Shown in pieces: positions 27,895 to 35,774 of a DNA stretch of 39,458 nt (positions within the stretch are counted from its first letter, which is position 1; each line of letters opens with the position of its first letter). The notes beneath the pieces are model-generated. The model had not been told where the DNA came from and ran no database searches. It saw only the letters and a list, made by a program, of their open reading frames with translations. This stretch comes from a virus: the IMG/VR virus record IMGVR_UViG_3300049259_000286, positions 1-39,458 of that record, one strand, 5' to 3'. The position numbers were made by a program, and so were the translations under genes.

Positions 27895-29216
27895 GGAATA
27901 CCTGCCTGCGCGGGCTCGTGAGCGGTCTTGCCGTCCGGGCCAGCACTGTACGAGCGGAGTACCAGGGGGGCCTTCGCGACCCAGGACAAGTCGCGGGCCA
28001 GGACATCCGGGCTTCCGGTATCCCCGTCCTCGTAGACGGGCCTGGCCCGCATCAGGAGGCGGGTGATTTCCTCCTGGCACACCAGGTCCTCGGGGTGCGG
28101 GTTCTCCCGGATGGCCCTGACATCCCTGGCATCCGGGAGCTGGCGGGCGGTAGCCATCGGGAGCCGGTAACCGGTGCACAGTTTCAGCAGCCGGGTAGCA
28201 GCAGTGTCCAGGTGGGTAACGGCGAGCCCGTCGATGCCGCCATTGGCCCGCACCGCGTAATCCAGGGCGACGGTATCGGGATGCCCGGTGCGGAAGGCCC
28301 CCTGCCATCCGCCCGAGCCGTTGTGCGGCTCAGGGAAGTCCAGGGCGGGGTCCTCGGTGACGAACGGGCCGGGGCCGTGCCGGGTCATGTAAGCGCGGAT
28401 GACACCGAGCACGTAGCCGTCCTGGCCGGCCTCGGCGAGCAGGGTACGAGCGTTCGCGGAGGTGGTGGTGCTCCAGGTGGTGTACGGGTGGAAGCCGTAC
28501 CGCTCGTCCAGCAGGACGCCCTGCGCGCCCTCGAAGATCACCGGACCCTGCCTCAGCAGCTCCCGCAGATGGCGGTCGCCATCGGCCAGGGCAACCCGGC
28601 TGGCGAACGCCCGGTAGGCATCAGCGATGTCAGCGGCTGCCTCGCAGCGCCCCAGGATGCAGCCCTCGTCTGCCAGCGCGATCCTGATCCGGATCAGCTT
28701 GCGGATCAGGAAAGACCGCGGCAGGGCGCAGTCTCCGGCCCGGAGAGCCAGGTCCGGGTGATCCAGGGCGAACCGGGCGGTCTCGCCGATGCCCTTGCCG
28801 CAGGAACCGTGCCGGGACGTGCCGCGGGCCAGCTCGCGGGCCTGATTCGCGGCGATGTGGTACGGGGTGGTGACCAGCGCGTCGCGATCGACCGTGAGCA
28901 GGTCCAGGGCGGCGGGCACGCCGACCTCGGCGAGGTGCGCGGCCTCGGCTGCCAGGGCCAGCGGGTCGGCCATCATATGCCGGCTCAGGAACGTGGGAAC
29001 GTCACGGAAGGTGCCGGCCCCGAACTGGGCGAAGGCGTGCTCCCGGCCGGGATGGACGACGTTGTGCGCGGCCTGGCTCCCCCCATTGAACCGGACCACG
29101 GCCGCGACGGGCCGCTTCCCCCGCAGCGGGGTACCGCGGGGGCTGCACAAAAAATCAGTTACTGACCCCTTGCCGGCATCGCCATAGCCGAGATCGGTGA
29201 CGATGACATGGGTCAC
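27891..29216 (-). CDS. Adenylosuccinate synthetase-like protein (divergent family)
   Basis: The 441-residue protein follows the AdSS fold: an N-terminal P-loop as DLGYGDAGKGSVTDFL (PurA: GDEGKGK), RFNGGSQAAHNVV (PurA: RxxGGxNAGHT), a helical insert, TTWSTTTSANA (PurA: VTSSN), and GWQGAFRTGHPDTVALDYAV and VTHLD (PurA: GWxD...TKLD). AdSS makes adenylosuccinate from IMP, Asp and GTP. The catalytic P-loop Asp is kept, unlike in PurZ of Z-genome phages, but the motifs differ enough that another nucleotide or amino acid is possible. Codons just after the P-loop are AT-rich. Coupled on both sides. Confidence 0.8.
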   Translation of the reverse strand: MTHVIVTDLGYGDAGKGSVTDFLCSPRGTPLRGKRPVAAVVRFNGGSQAAHNVVHPGREHAFAQFGAGTFRDVPTFLSRHMMADPLALAAEAAHLAEVGVPAALDLLTVDRDALVTTPYHIAANQARELARGTSRHGSCGKGIGETARFALDHPDLALRAGDCALPRSFLIRKLIRIRIALADEGCILGRCEAAADIADAYRAFASRVALADGDRHLRELLRQGPVIFEGAQGVLLDERYGFHPYTTWSTTTSANARTLLAEAGQDGYVLGVIRAYMTRHGPGPFVTEDPALDFPEPHNGSGGWQGAFRTGHPDTVALDYAVRANGGIDGLAVTHLDTAATRLLKLCTGYRLPMATARQLPDARDVRAIRENPHPEDLVCQEEITRLLMRARPVYEDGDTGSPDVLARDLSWVAKAPLVLRSYSAGPDGKTAHEPAQAGIP

Positions 29217-30178
29217 AGCCGGAGAGTCCCGGTACCGCTGTCGTGCAGGTCCGGCGGGGCGGCCTGAGTGACGACCGGGGACCGGGACGACCCGAGGGTG
29301 GCCAGGGCCTTGCCGACCGTGCCGCCCGCGGACGAGCCGACGTCAGCCAGGTCGGCCAGGCCGGCGTCCAGGTCGATGGCGTCCTCGGCCAGCCCGATGG
29401 TCATGGCGATGGTCTCGGCTACCGCATCGAGGTCGTCCAGCTCGATCACCTGCTGGCCGAGGTGGCTCCGCCAGAAGCTGAGTACCTGCGCGTCGCCGGC
29501 GTAGGCGGCCCCGGCCGGGAGGATGTAGTACGTCTCCCACCGGGCGGTCAGCTCGGCGACCATGGCATCCAGGGCCACGTCCTCGCCGGGCTGGCCGCCG
29601 ATGACAGCCGCGACCTCGCGGGCCTTGACCCGGGGGTAGGCCATCTCGTCGCCGATGATGAACAGGTACCCCCGGCGGCGCCTTCTGTCCCAGGCGTCGG
29701 CCTGGACCTGCCGGGCCATGAAATACATGGCCAGCTCATAGGATTCGGTTTTCTGGCCGCCGCCGCCGCCTTCGAGGTAGATCTTGCCGAGGTTCTCGTC
29801 CATCCGGTTGTCGGACTCGAACTGGCCGACCTGGAGCGGCGCCCGATCACAGGTGGCGTCGCCGATCGCGCCGAACATGATCTGCGGATCAGCGAGGTAG
29901 CCCTTCAGGAGCAGCAGGCCGAGCAGCGCGGGCAGCTTGGCCTGAAGGGCGCGGGGCACGGTGCGCATGGACCCGGTGACGTCGAACAGCACGGCGACCG
30001 GGGTGGATTCAGGGTGCTCGGCCGAGTCCCGGGACTCGCGGATAACGTTCTTCGGGTTCAGGTCGGCATGGACCTTCACAGCCCCGTTGTCGCTGTACGC
30101 GAAGTCGCTGATGTTATGCGTCGTGCGGTACGTCTTGGCTGCCTTATACGTGCTGGCCTTCCACTTTCCACCGCCCAT
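29213..30178 (-). CDS. VWA (von Willebrand A)-like protein
   Basis: The 321-residue protein has an N-terminal basic region (MGGGKWKASTYKAAKTYRTT), then VAVLFDVTGSMRTVP, where DVTGSM is a MIDAS-like metal site (DxTxS variant). LLLLKGYLADPQIMFGAIGD, RRRGYLFIIGDEMAYPRV and ETYYILPAGAAYAGD follow. The C-terminal 70 residues are Asp/Ala-rich. VWA domains bind metal and partner proteins and are common in bacterial conflict and stress modules. It overlaps the AdSS-like gene and the J-domain gene, so the three probably form one complex or pathway. Confidence 0.8.
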   Translation of the reverse strand: MGGGKWKASTYKAAKTYRTTHNISDFAYSDNGAVKVHADLNPKNVIRESRDSAEHPESTPVAVLFDVTGSMRTVPRALQAKLPALLGLLLLKGYLADPQIMFGAIGDATCDRAPLQVGQFESDNRMDENLGKIYLEGGGGGQKTESYELAMYFMARQVQADAWDRRRRRGYLFIIGDEMAYPRVKAREVAAVIGGQPGEDVALDAMVAELTARWETYYILPAGAAYAGDAQVLSFWRSHLGQQVIELDDLDAVAETIAMTIGLAEDAIDLDAGLADLADVGSSAGGTVGKALATLGSSRSPVVTQAAPPDLHDSGTGTLRL

Positions 30179-31143
30179 TACGGTGCCCTTCCTGCCGTGG
30201 TTGTCCCCGTCGCCGGCATGGCGAAGGGGCGGAACGTGCGCGGCCCCCAGAGCCGCCCGATCAGGTCATCGAAGTCGGCCAGCGCGGCCCAGGCGTCCAG
30301 CCCGGAGACCAGCTGGCAGCCGCGGGCGAACGCCCGGAGCGAGCGCGGCATCCCGCCGCCGACGAGACCTGTCATGACGCTGGCTGCCATGGCGACATCC
30401 GTGCCGCTGGTGGCGGCCTTCCCGCTCAGTGCCTGGCCGGGGTACCAGTCCCGCCAAGCGCGGGGGACAGCCGCCAGGCGGTGATCCGGGCCTGGGCCGG
30501 AATAGCACCAGTCGGCCAGGACGAGGCCGTGCTGCGCGGGCAGGATCATCACGTGCGGCGGCAGCACGGCGCCGTGGACCAGGCCGGCCCTGTGCGCGCC
30601 GCCGAGCGCGAACAGCAGCCGCCGCCACATCCAGGCCGCGTCCCGGGCATCCAGGCCGCCCGGGTAGACACGGCTGACATCGGCGAGGGTGACGAACCCG
30701 GCCAGCTCGGTGATCGTGTTCACCTGGCGGGTCATCCCGGTGCCGGGGTCCTTGTGCCGGGCGGTGCGGATCAGCTCCGGGTAGAACGCCCGGGCCGGCG
30801 CCGGGGCGTCCGCGGGCAGCTTGCGCAGGGCGCGGGCCTCCGCGCGGATCAGGTCGCTGTCAGCCGGGTCGCGCGGCATCTTGTCCAGCAGGCCGGCCCC
30901 GGCCCGGTACAGGTTGGCGATGTCCCCGCGGGCGGCCAGGACAGGCCCGCCGCTGCCGTGCGCTGCCCACAGCTCGCTCAGCCGCCTGAACGCCGCCTCG
31001 GCATCCGGGTCGCCCGGGTGGATGTCCGGGTGGACGGACCGGGCCAGCTTCCGGTAATCGGCGGCGGGCGCGTCACTGCCGAACAGGTCGGCAGGCACCC
31101 GGGCCTGGCTGATCCGGGTGATGGCGCTCTCAGTGCTGATCAC
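30178..31143 (-). CDS. J-domain plus kinase-like fold protein
   Basis: The 321-residue protein begins with a J-domain-like helix pair: YRKLARSVHPDIHPGDPDAE and AAFRRLSELWAAH, containing the HPD motif that recruits Hsp70. After a linker a protein-kinase-like C-terminal part follows: AWMWRRLLFALGGAHRAGLV, HGAVLPPHVMILPAQHGLVL and ADWCYSG. This mirrors HxDxxxxN and DFG but lacks the catalytic Asp in the first loop, so it is probably a pseudokinase. Neighbours NADAR and VWA overlap it. Role not known; chaperone recruitment for a phage complex is possible. Confidence 0.7.
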   Translation of the reverse strand: MISTESAITRISQARVPADLFGSDAPAADYRKLARSVHPDIHPGDPDAEAAFRRLSELWAAHGSGGPVLAARGDIANLYRAGAGLLDKMPRDPADSDLIRAEARALRKLPADAPAPARAFYPELIRTARHKDPGTGMTRQVNTITELAGFVTLADVSRVYPGGLDARDAAWMWRRLLFALGGAHRAGLVHGAVLPPHVMILPAQHGLVLADWCYSGPGPDHRLAAVPRAWRDWYPGQALSGKAATSGTDVAMAASVMTGLVGGGMPRSLRAFARGCQLVSGLDAWAALADFDDLIGRLWGPRTFRPFAMPATGTTTAGRAP

Positions 31144-31670
31144 GGGACCTCCATCAGGACATCCCGGACGGTCATCAGGGACCAGCCGAGCCAGTTGTGA
31201 CCGAGCAGCGTACTGCCGGCCCCGTCGTACCAGACAGGGAGCTGCACGGCGGCGATAGCTGCGCGGTTCTCAGTCACCGGGACCGCGCCCCAGTCGGTAT
31301 CGCCCCAGGTATTGCCCTCGATCAGCACCCGGTTCCCAGTAGCGAGCAGGCCGTCGCCCAGGTACGGGTCGCGCAGGAACTTGTCCAGCACGACCTGCAG
31401 CATGATCGCGCGGCGGACCCGCGCCCAGTCGTGCCTGAGCTGGACCGCGCGGCCGGCCCGCTTCGCATCGCGCCAGGCCGGCAGCGCGGCGATGTGCGCC
31501 CGGTAGCCGCGGTCACGGTTCTTGGCAGCCTGGAAGGCATGCTCGGCGCTGGGATAGACCTGATCCTCGTACGCCACCTGGCACGGCCAGGGGTTGGCCA
31601 GGAACCGGTACGGCCCGTAGAAGCTGGCGATGGCGGCCTTCGGCACGGGCGGAGCGGCAGGCGCGGTCAT
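31140..31670 (-). CDS. NADAR-family protein (YbiA-like)
   Basis: The 176-residue protein has the full NADAR pattern: IASFYGPYRFLANPWPCQVA, YPSAEHAFQAAKNRD, AWRDAKRAGRAVQL, ALLATGNR-like LLATGNRVLIEGNTWGDTDW and LLGHNWLGWSLMTVRD. NADAR domains bind ADP-ribose-like molecules. Characterised members include riboflavin-pathway N-glycosidases and enzymes that remove ADP-ribose from guanine in DNA. Start is an ATG overlapping the upstream stop. Within this operon it may reverse host ADP-ribosylation or act on NAD-derived metabolites. Confidence 0.85.
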   Translation of the reverse strand: MTAPAAPPVPKAAIASFYGPYRFLANPWPCQVAYEDQVYPSAEHAFQAAKNRDRGYRAHIAALPAWRDAKRAGRAVQLRHDWARVRRAIMLQVVLDKFLRDPYLGDGLLATGNRVLIEGNTWGDTDWGAVPVTENRAAIAAVQLPVWYDGAGSTLLGHNWLGWSLMTVRDVLMEVP

Positions 31671-31921
31671 CGCGCGCCGCCCTGGCTGAACGCCTTGATC
31701 TGCTGCCGGACCTGCCGGATCAGCAGCCGCCGGCGCAGCGACGTCCCGGCCGGCCGGACAGCCGACAGCACCAGCCCGGCGGCCAGGAGCCCCCACGCCC
31801 ACCCGGCGCCTTGTACTGCCCAGCCGACCCCCCATCCGAGGAGAGCGCCGGCGAGGCACGGGAACCACCCGCCCAGCCGCTCAGCCCGGTCCAGGACCTG
31901 GTTAACGTACCTGCTGATCAT
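31667..31921 (-). CDS. Small membrane protein between NADAR and HD genes
   Basis: The ATG overlapping the upstream stop (ATGA) gives 84 residues: MISRYVNQVLDRAERLGGWF, then hydrophobic CLAGALLGWGVGWAVQGAGW and AWGLLAAGLVLSAV, and a basic end (LRRRLLIRQVRQQIKAFSQG). Two membrane spans are predicted with both ends inside. Coupling to neighbours suggests it belongs to the same functional block, possibly localising it to the membrane. Confidence 0.65.
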   Translation of the reverse strand: MISRYVNQVLDRAERLGGWFPCLAGALLGWGVGWAVQGAGWAWGLLAAGLVLSAVRPAGTSLRRRLLIRQVRQQIKAFSQGGAR

Positions 31922-32550
31922 GAGCCGCACTCCTCACGCTCGCGGAGCAGCACCGCCAGCCGTTCCGAGATCTCGCTGCGCAGCTCCAGGATGGCAGTGA
32001 ACTCAGCCGCGTACTCCGCCATCTCGGCATAGCGCTGCGGCCGGAGTTCTTCCACCTCGGCCGCGGTGACACCGTATTCAGCCAGGTATTTCCCCCCGTT
32101 GCTGAAATGCGTCAGGGCCGGGAGCACCTTGTCGACCGCGCGGGTGAACCGGGCCTCGGGCTCCTCCTGCGCCTCGTACCGGATGATCATGGCCGGAAGC
32201 CACGGCAGGCCGGAACCGAGATCCTCGGCCCACTTCGCCGTCGCGGCCAGCTCGCGGGCTTTTTTCGCGGCCCGCCCGGCGGGGGTGATCCGCATGGTCG
32301 GGGTGTCCCCGGCGTAGACCTCCACCGCATCGTGAACGGCGGCGAAAGCGGCGACCAGAAGCGGGTCGAGCTGGGGGTAAAGCAGGTCAGCCAGGGCGGG
32401 CGCCAGCCAGGTGAGCATAACGGTATGAGTGGAATCGGTCTCCGGCCGCCCGTCCGGATGGTGGCAGACGGACCGGTCGATCTCCCCGAACGCCAGTGCC
32501 CGCCGGGCCAGCATCTCAGCAGCATCGGCGAGGGCGGTGATGTCGGTCAT
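31918..32550 (-). CDS. HD-domain nucleotidase/phosphohydrolase (YfbR-like)
   Basis: The 210-residue protein has an HD signature: STHTVMLTWLAPALADLLYP for the first His and LLVAAFAAVHDAVEVYAGDT, with the HD pair and a later Asp, as in YfbR-type 5'-nucleotidases. These dephosphorylate dNMPs. RITPAGRAAKKARELAATAK and MIIRYEAQEEPEARFTRAVD suit the helical fold. AGGAGG lies before the ATG. With ThyX upstream it likely shapes the dNTP pool; HD proteins also act in anti-defence, so substrate is open. Confidence 0.8.
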   Translation of the reverse strand: MTDITALADAAEMLARRALAFGEIDRSVCHHPDGRPETDSTHTVMLTWLAPALADLLYPQLDPLLVAAFAAVHDAVEVYAGDTPTMRITPAGRAAKKARELAATAKWAEDLGSGLPWLPAMIIRYEAQEEPEARFTRAVDKVLPALTHFSNGGKYLAEYGVTAAEVEELRPQRYAEMAEYAAEFTAILELRSEISERLAVLLREREECGS

Positions 32551-32578
32551 GCTCGTGCCTCCTGATCGTTGACCGGGA

Positions 32579-33037
32579 TTACCGCCCGGCTTCCAGTTCG
32601 CGCAGCTCGTTCTCCACGTAAGCCGCGTACAGGGTCTTGCCCGGGGCCACCTTGAGGTACGGCAGCATGACCTGAAGAAGATCGACCTGCATTGCCTCGA
32701 TCAGCGCCAGCTGAGATTCCAGCCAGTCCTTGACTATCCGCCAGGCAACGCGCCGGGCCTGCTCCCGGGTAGCGAACCGGGGCTCGATCCGGTGCTCCCG
32801 CCAGGCTTGCCTGAGCGACTTCTCCGTGCCTTCGATATTGACCGGCAGGACGAACTGGCGCGGCCCCCACGGCGTGGCGATGACGAACTCCAGCCCGTCC
32901 GGCGCCTTATCCTCGCCGGCCGAGATAGCCACGTTCGTCGCCCCGTGCCCGAGCAGGATCGAGATGCACTCCATGGCCGTCTTGGCGGCATCGATCGAGG
33001 TGGTGTAATTGAGGATCGCCTTACCGGCCACGGGCAT
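32579..33037 (-). CDS. Unknown 152-residue protein
   Basis: The ATG sharing its A with the upstream stop (TGATG) begins MPVAGKAILNYTTSIDAAKT. The protein has beta-rich GHGATNVAISAGEDKAPDGL and EFVIATPWGPRQFVLPVNIE, then a helix bundle (SLRQAWREHRIEPRFATREQ, ARRVAWRIVKDWLESQLALI). It looks like a compact alpha/beta protein. Similar proteins occur in actinobacterial phages as hypothetical. Position beside the TerS-like gene is the only functional hint. Confidence 0.65.
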   Translation of the reverse strand: MPVAGKAILNYTTSIDAAKTAMECISILLGHGATNVAISAGEDKAPDGLEFVIATPWGPRQFVLPVNIEGTEKSLRQAWREHRIEPRFATREQARRVAWRIVKDWLESQLALIEAMQVDLLQVMLPYLKVAPGKTLYAAYVENELRELEAGR

Positions 33038-33405
33038 CACCCCGGCTGCTGGCCGAGCCGTCTCTCCCGGCGCTCGCGGACCTCATCGGTGTGGTCGCCC
33101 TTGGCCTCGCCGGGCGCGATCTCGCGCAGGGTGACCAGGGACATCCGCAGCTGCGCGGCCGTCGCCGCGAGATCGCGCGGGGACATGCCCCCGCCGTCCA
33201 GCTCGATCGCCAGCCGCACGGCCGTCGCCGCGATCCCGCCCTTGCGCAGGTCATCGGGCAGCGCCGCCAGGTCCCGCAGCACCGCGGCCTCGGCCGGCCC
33301 CTTGCGCCGGGCCGGAGCCCGCGGAGCCCGCGGGGGCCTGGCCGGCTTCGGGGCCGGGTCCAGCCGGTCCAGCTCGGACGGTTCGTCTCTCACCCTGCGA
33401 GCCAT
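33037..33405 (-). CDS. Small terminase-like helical protein (tentative)
   Basis: The 122-residue protein starts MARRVRDEPSELDRLDPAPK with GAGG upstream. After a Pro/Arg-rich basic tail it has AAVLRDLAALPDDLRKGGIA, ATAVRLAIELDGGGMSPRDL, AATAAQLRMSLVTLREIAPG and DEVRERRERR. This helical pattern with a C-terminal basic RR tail resembles small terminase subunits or related phage DNA-binding proteins of actinobacterial phages. A TerS is expected upstream of TerL, but several genes separate them. Treat as a hypothesis. Confidence 0.45.
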   Translation of the reverse strand: MARRVRDEPSELDRLDPAPKPARPPRAPRAPARRKGPAEAAVLRDLAALPDDLRKGGIAATAVRLAIELDGGGMSPRDLAATAAQLRMSLVTLREIAPGEAKGDHTDEVRERRERRLGQQPG

Positions 33406-33685
33406 CGCATACCTCGATCTCGAAAATGCGCCGCACCGGCAGGGCATTCCCGGGGAGATCCCACTCCTCGCGTACGGTGCGCCAGAGAGCCCGGGGAGCC
33501 GGCGGCTCGCAGAACCAGTACACCCAGTATGAACCGCGGTCACCAGCGCCCTTGAACTGCTCGCACCAGTGCACCCCCGGCTCAGCAGCGCGGATGCGCA
33601 GGAACTCGCGGAAGTTGCCCACGACGGCAGCATCGCCGGGGCTCAGCGGGCGGCCGTCGAAGTTGCACCGCGCGTAACCGGTCAT
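33251..33685 (-). CDS. Unknown protein with long 3' overlap into the next gene
   Basis: The ATG overlapping the upstream stop (ATGA) begins MTGYARCNFDGRPLSPGDAA and continues VVGNFREFLRIRAAEPGVHW, CEQFKGAGDRGSYWVYWFCE and WDLPGNALPVRRIFEIEVCD. The last 50 residues become Gly/Ala/Pro-rich and share 155 bases with the following gene in another frame. The folded part (about 95 residues) is convincing; the tail may simply be read-through of GC-rich DNA. Function unknown. Confidence 0.6.
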   Translation of the reverse strand: MTGYARCNFDGRPLSPGDAAVVGNFREFLRIRAAEPGVHWCEQFKGAGDRGSYWVYWFCEPPAPRALWRTVREEWDLPGNALPVRRIFEIEVCDGSQGERRTVRAGPAGPGPEAGQAPAGSAGSGPAQGAGRGRGAAGPGGAAR

Positions 33686-33897
33686 GCCCGCCGCCGCTTC
33701 GCGTCCCGCCGCAGCCGGCCGTACAGGTTGAGCGGCCACCAGGGAACGGCCGAGACGGTCACCGCCAGGTCGAACAGGTCGGCGACCACGACGTCGTAAT
33801 CGTCGTTCCCCCACAGGCGGACCAGGCCGGCCAGCCAGACCGGCGGGAACCACCCGAGCAGGGCGATCCACGGATGCCTGATCAGCAGGTTCTTCAT
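33682..33897 (-). CDS. Small membrane protein
   Basis: Starts MKNLLIRHPWIALLGWFPPV with an ATG that shares its A with the ThyX stop, then WLAGLVRLWGNDDYDVVVAD, LFDLAVTVSAVPWWPLNLYG and a basic end RLRRDAKRRRA. One N-terminal membrane helix and a second weaker one are likely. It follows ThyX in the operon. Role unknown. Confidence 0.6.
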   Translation of the reverse strand: MKNLLIRHPWIALLGWFPPVWLAGLVRLWGNDDYDVVVADLFDLAVTVSAVPWWPLNLYGRLRRDAKRRRA

Positions 33898-35774
33898 CAG
33901 ACCTTCCTCCACTCCGGCACCCAGGCGCCGTCCGTGACCGTGTAATCGCCGAACAGGGCCGGGGCCTCGGCGCGCATCAGCTCGCCGATCATCCCGGCCA
34001 CCAGCCGGATCTCCTCTTCCGCGCCAGGGTCGGTGCGGGCCTCGATCACGTGCCGCAGGGCGCGGACGTTCGCCGACCAGACCAGGCCGGTGGCCACGCC
34101 GTCCGGGGCGAACCGGCGCATGAACGAGGTCCTGGCCTTGCGCTCGTGCATCGGGGTGCTCTCGGCGTCCAGCTGGAAGCGGTCCGCCATCCACAGCTGG
34201 AACTGCTCCAGGGTACTGATGAGCTGGCCCGCGTACTCCATCAGGTCCTTGTCGTCGCGCGCCCAGTCCGGGAACCAGAACGGGATGTCGTCCAGCCGGA
34301 CGAAACGCATCGACTCCTGCGAAGTCGCGGTACCGGGCCGGTGACGGCACAGTTCATGGGTGTTTCCGCACACCACGGGCTTACCGTTCCGGCGGACCAG
34401 CAGCAGCCCGGATGGCACAGCTACGCAGTAGACTTCACCGGAGTACGTGACTAGTCCATCTTGCTTGCGCCCGTGACTATTGACCAGCGGATGCGTCCTG
34501 GTTTCGACCAGGGAGACAACATAGCTAAGTTCCCGGTGCACGATGCCCGGGAGTCCCCCGGATCTTCCGCGCCGGTCGTCTACCCGGACATTAGCTGACC
34601 AGCCTGCCTTGATAGCCAGCTCCTGAAGGCCGTCAGCAAGTTGCCGCGAAGACGTGTAGATGACCCGGTGATTACCGTCACGCCTGGCAGAACCGTCTCC
34701 CGCGACCATGGCAGCTAGCAGAATCCGGATTAGCCTGGGCGACCACTGGCGCACGTAATCAGGCAGGCGCCGCTCTGGCTGCTTGCGGCCAGTAGTGGTC
34801 AGCAGCCAGTCGTGCAGGCAGGCATCACTGAACCTGACCTGGCGGCCAGCCTCATGCGAGCTGGCCTTAACGACACTAGGTACCGGGCGCCCTAGCCGCC
34901 GTCCCAGCTCAACGATCCGGTCGAGCTGCGGGCCGGCATTCTGGGTGATGCCGATCCGGTGACTCCCGGCTAGGTGCCCTTCGGCTAGATACCAGCCGAG
35001 CCATTCAGCCCACACGTCTGTATTGATGGACCAGCCTTCGTAATGACGAGTCGTCAGGGTCCCGGTATCGCTGCGCTGCCAGGACCGCTCCGTACCAGGT
35101 ACGGTCACCTTCTCCGGCTCCGTACCCCGCCACAACACGGTCTTGAGATGATGTACGCGCTTCCCGGCAATCTCCCGGGCCGGGATTTTCTCCCAGGGCT
35201 GCTCTCCGCGTTTCGCCGCCTGAGTGTCATGCTTGCGCACGAACAGTGAATGCTGCGGGGTAACCATCAGGTCAACCTGCTCAGATGCCAGCTGATACAT
35301 GGGACCGTCATACCAGCGCCGGAACCGCTGGGTCGCCCGGACGTAACTCAGCTCCTGTGTCACCTGATCTACCTGCGCGAACAACTCATCACCGCGCACA
35401 TCCGGCCACCGGACCCAACCACCGGCGGTAAGAACTTCGGTCTCGGAGTCATAGCACAGCACCCTGGACACGTCGTGCAGCACGAAGGTGAAGCTGGCGT
35501 GCTCAAGAACGCTCCCGTGCCCGCTGGCCAGGATGTTGCGCAGGTACCCGTCCTGGTCGTCGCGGACCTTGCGCACATTGGGGTTCAGGCCCGGCGCCCA
35601 GGAGCGGTAGCATGTCTTTCCCGCGAACTCGGCGAGATCCTGCGCCTCGAACTGGCCCAGGTCCAGCTTCTCCAGCCACCGCTCGCCGCCGACCTCGCGC
35701 AGGTAGGCGGCCATGGCGGCGTGATCGAGCGCCGGCCGGGCGATCAGGTACACCCGCGGCTGCGCGGCTCTCAC
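33897..35774 (-). CDS. thyX: Flavin-dependent thymidylate synthase ThyX, split by an intein
   Basis: The N-extein (residues 1-106) and C-extein (from residue 472) join into a 260-residue ThyX, which methylates dUMP to dTMP using FAD and methylenetetrahydrofolate. N-extein motifs include EFAGKTCYRSW and HGSVLEHASFTFVLHDVSRV. The C-extein begins THELCRHRPGTATSQESMRF, the RHR signature in a phage-type variant with eight rather than seven residues before the final Ser. Later come SFMRRFAPDGVATGLVWSAN and RALRHVIEART. GTG start behind AGGAG, overlapping the small upstream gene by GTGA. Confidence 0.93.
   Translation of the reverse strand: MRAAQPRVYLIARPALDHAAMAAYLREVGGERWLEKLDLGQFEAQDLAEFAGKTCYRSWAPGLNPNVRKVRDDQDGYLRNILASGHGSVLEHASFTFVLHDVSRVLCYDSETEVLTAGGWVRWPDVRGDELFAQVDQVTQELSYVRATQRFRRWYDGPMYQLASEQVDLMVTPQHSLFVRKHDTQAAKRGEQPWEKIPAREIAGKRVHHLKTVLWRGTEPEKVTVPGTERSWQRSDTGTLTTRHYEGWSINTDVWAEWLGWYLAEGHLAGSHRIGITQNAGPQLDRIVELGRRLGRPVPSVVKASSHEAGRQVRFSDACLHDWLLTTTGRKQPERRLPDYVRQWSPRLIRILLAAMVAGDGSARRDGNHRVIYTSSRQLADGLQELAIKAGWSANVRVDDRRGRSGGLPGIVHRELSYVVSLVETRTHPLVNSHGRKQDGLVTYSGEVYCVAVPSGLLLVRRNGKPVVCGNTHELCRHRPGTATSQESMRFVRLDDIPFWFPDWARDDKDLMEYAGQLISTLEQFQLWMADRFQLDAESTPMHERKARTSFMRRFAPDGVATGLVWSANVRALRHVIEARTDPGAEEEIRLVAGMIGELMRAEAPALFGDYTVTDGAWVPEWRKV
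34362..35456 (-). mobile_element. Intein with LAGLIDADG homing endonuclease, inside ThyX
   Basis: A 365-residue in-frame insertion. Block A is CYDSETEVLTAGGW (Cys1); block B has the TPQH motif in LMVTPQHSLFV. The central endonuclease has two LAGLIDADG-type helices (WLGWYLAEGHL and LLAAMVAGDGS). The C-terminal end is GEVYCVAVPSGLLLV, then PVVCGN with Asn last and Thr as the +1 residue. The penultimate residue is Gly rather than the usual His. It is inserted five residues before the RHR catalytic motif and has lower GC than the exteins, consistent with horizontal homing. Confidence 0.9.

Noticed and set aside
27918-29165. Long plus-strand open frame opposite the AdSS-like gene
   Set aside because: Low-complexity antisense shadow; the minus-strand frame has clear AdSS motifs and overlaps with neighbours.
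27891-29216. PurZ, as in phages with 2-aminoadenine (Z) genomes
   Set aside because: The P-loop keeps the Asp of GDxGKG that PurZ enzymes replace, and no accompanying Z-genome genes (DatZ, MazZ, DpoZ) are in the window. A divergent AdSS is the safer call.
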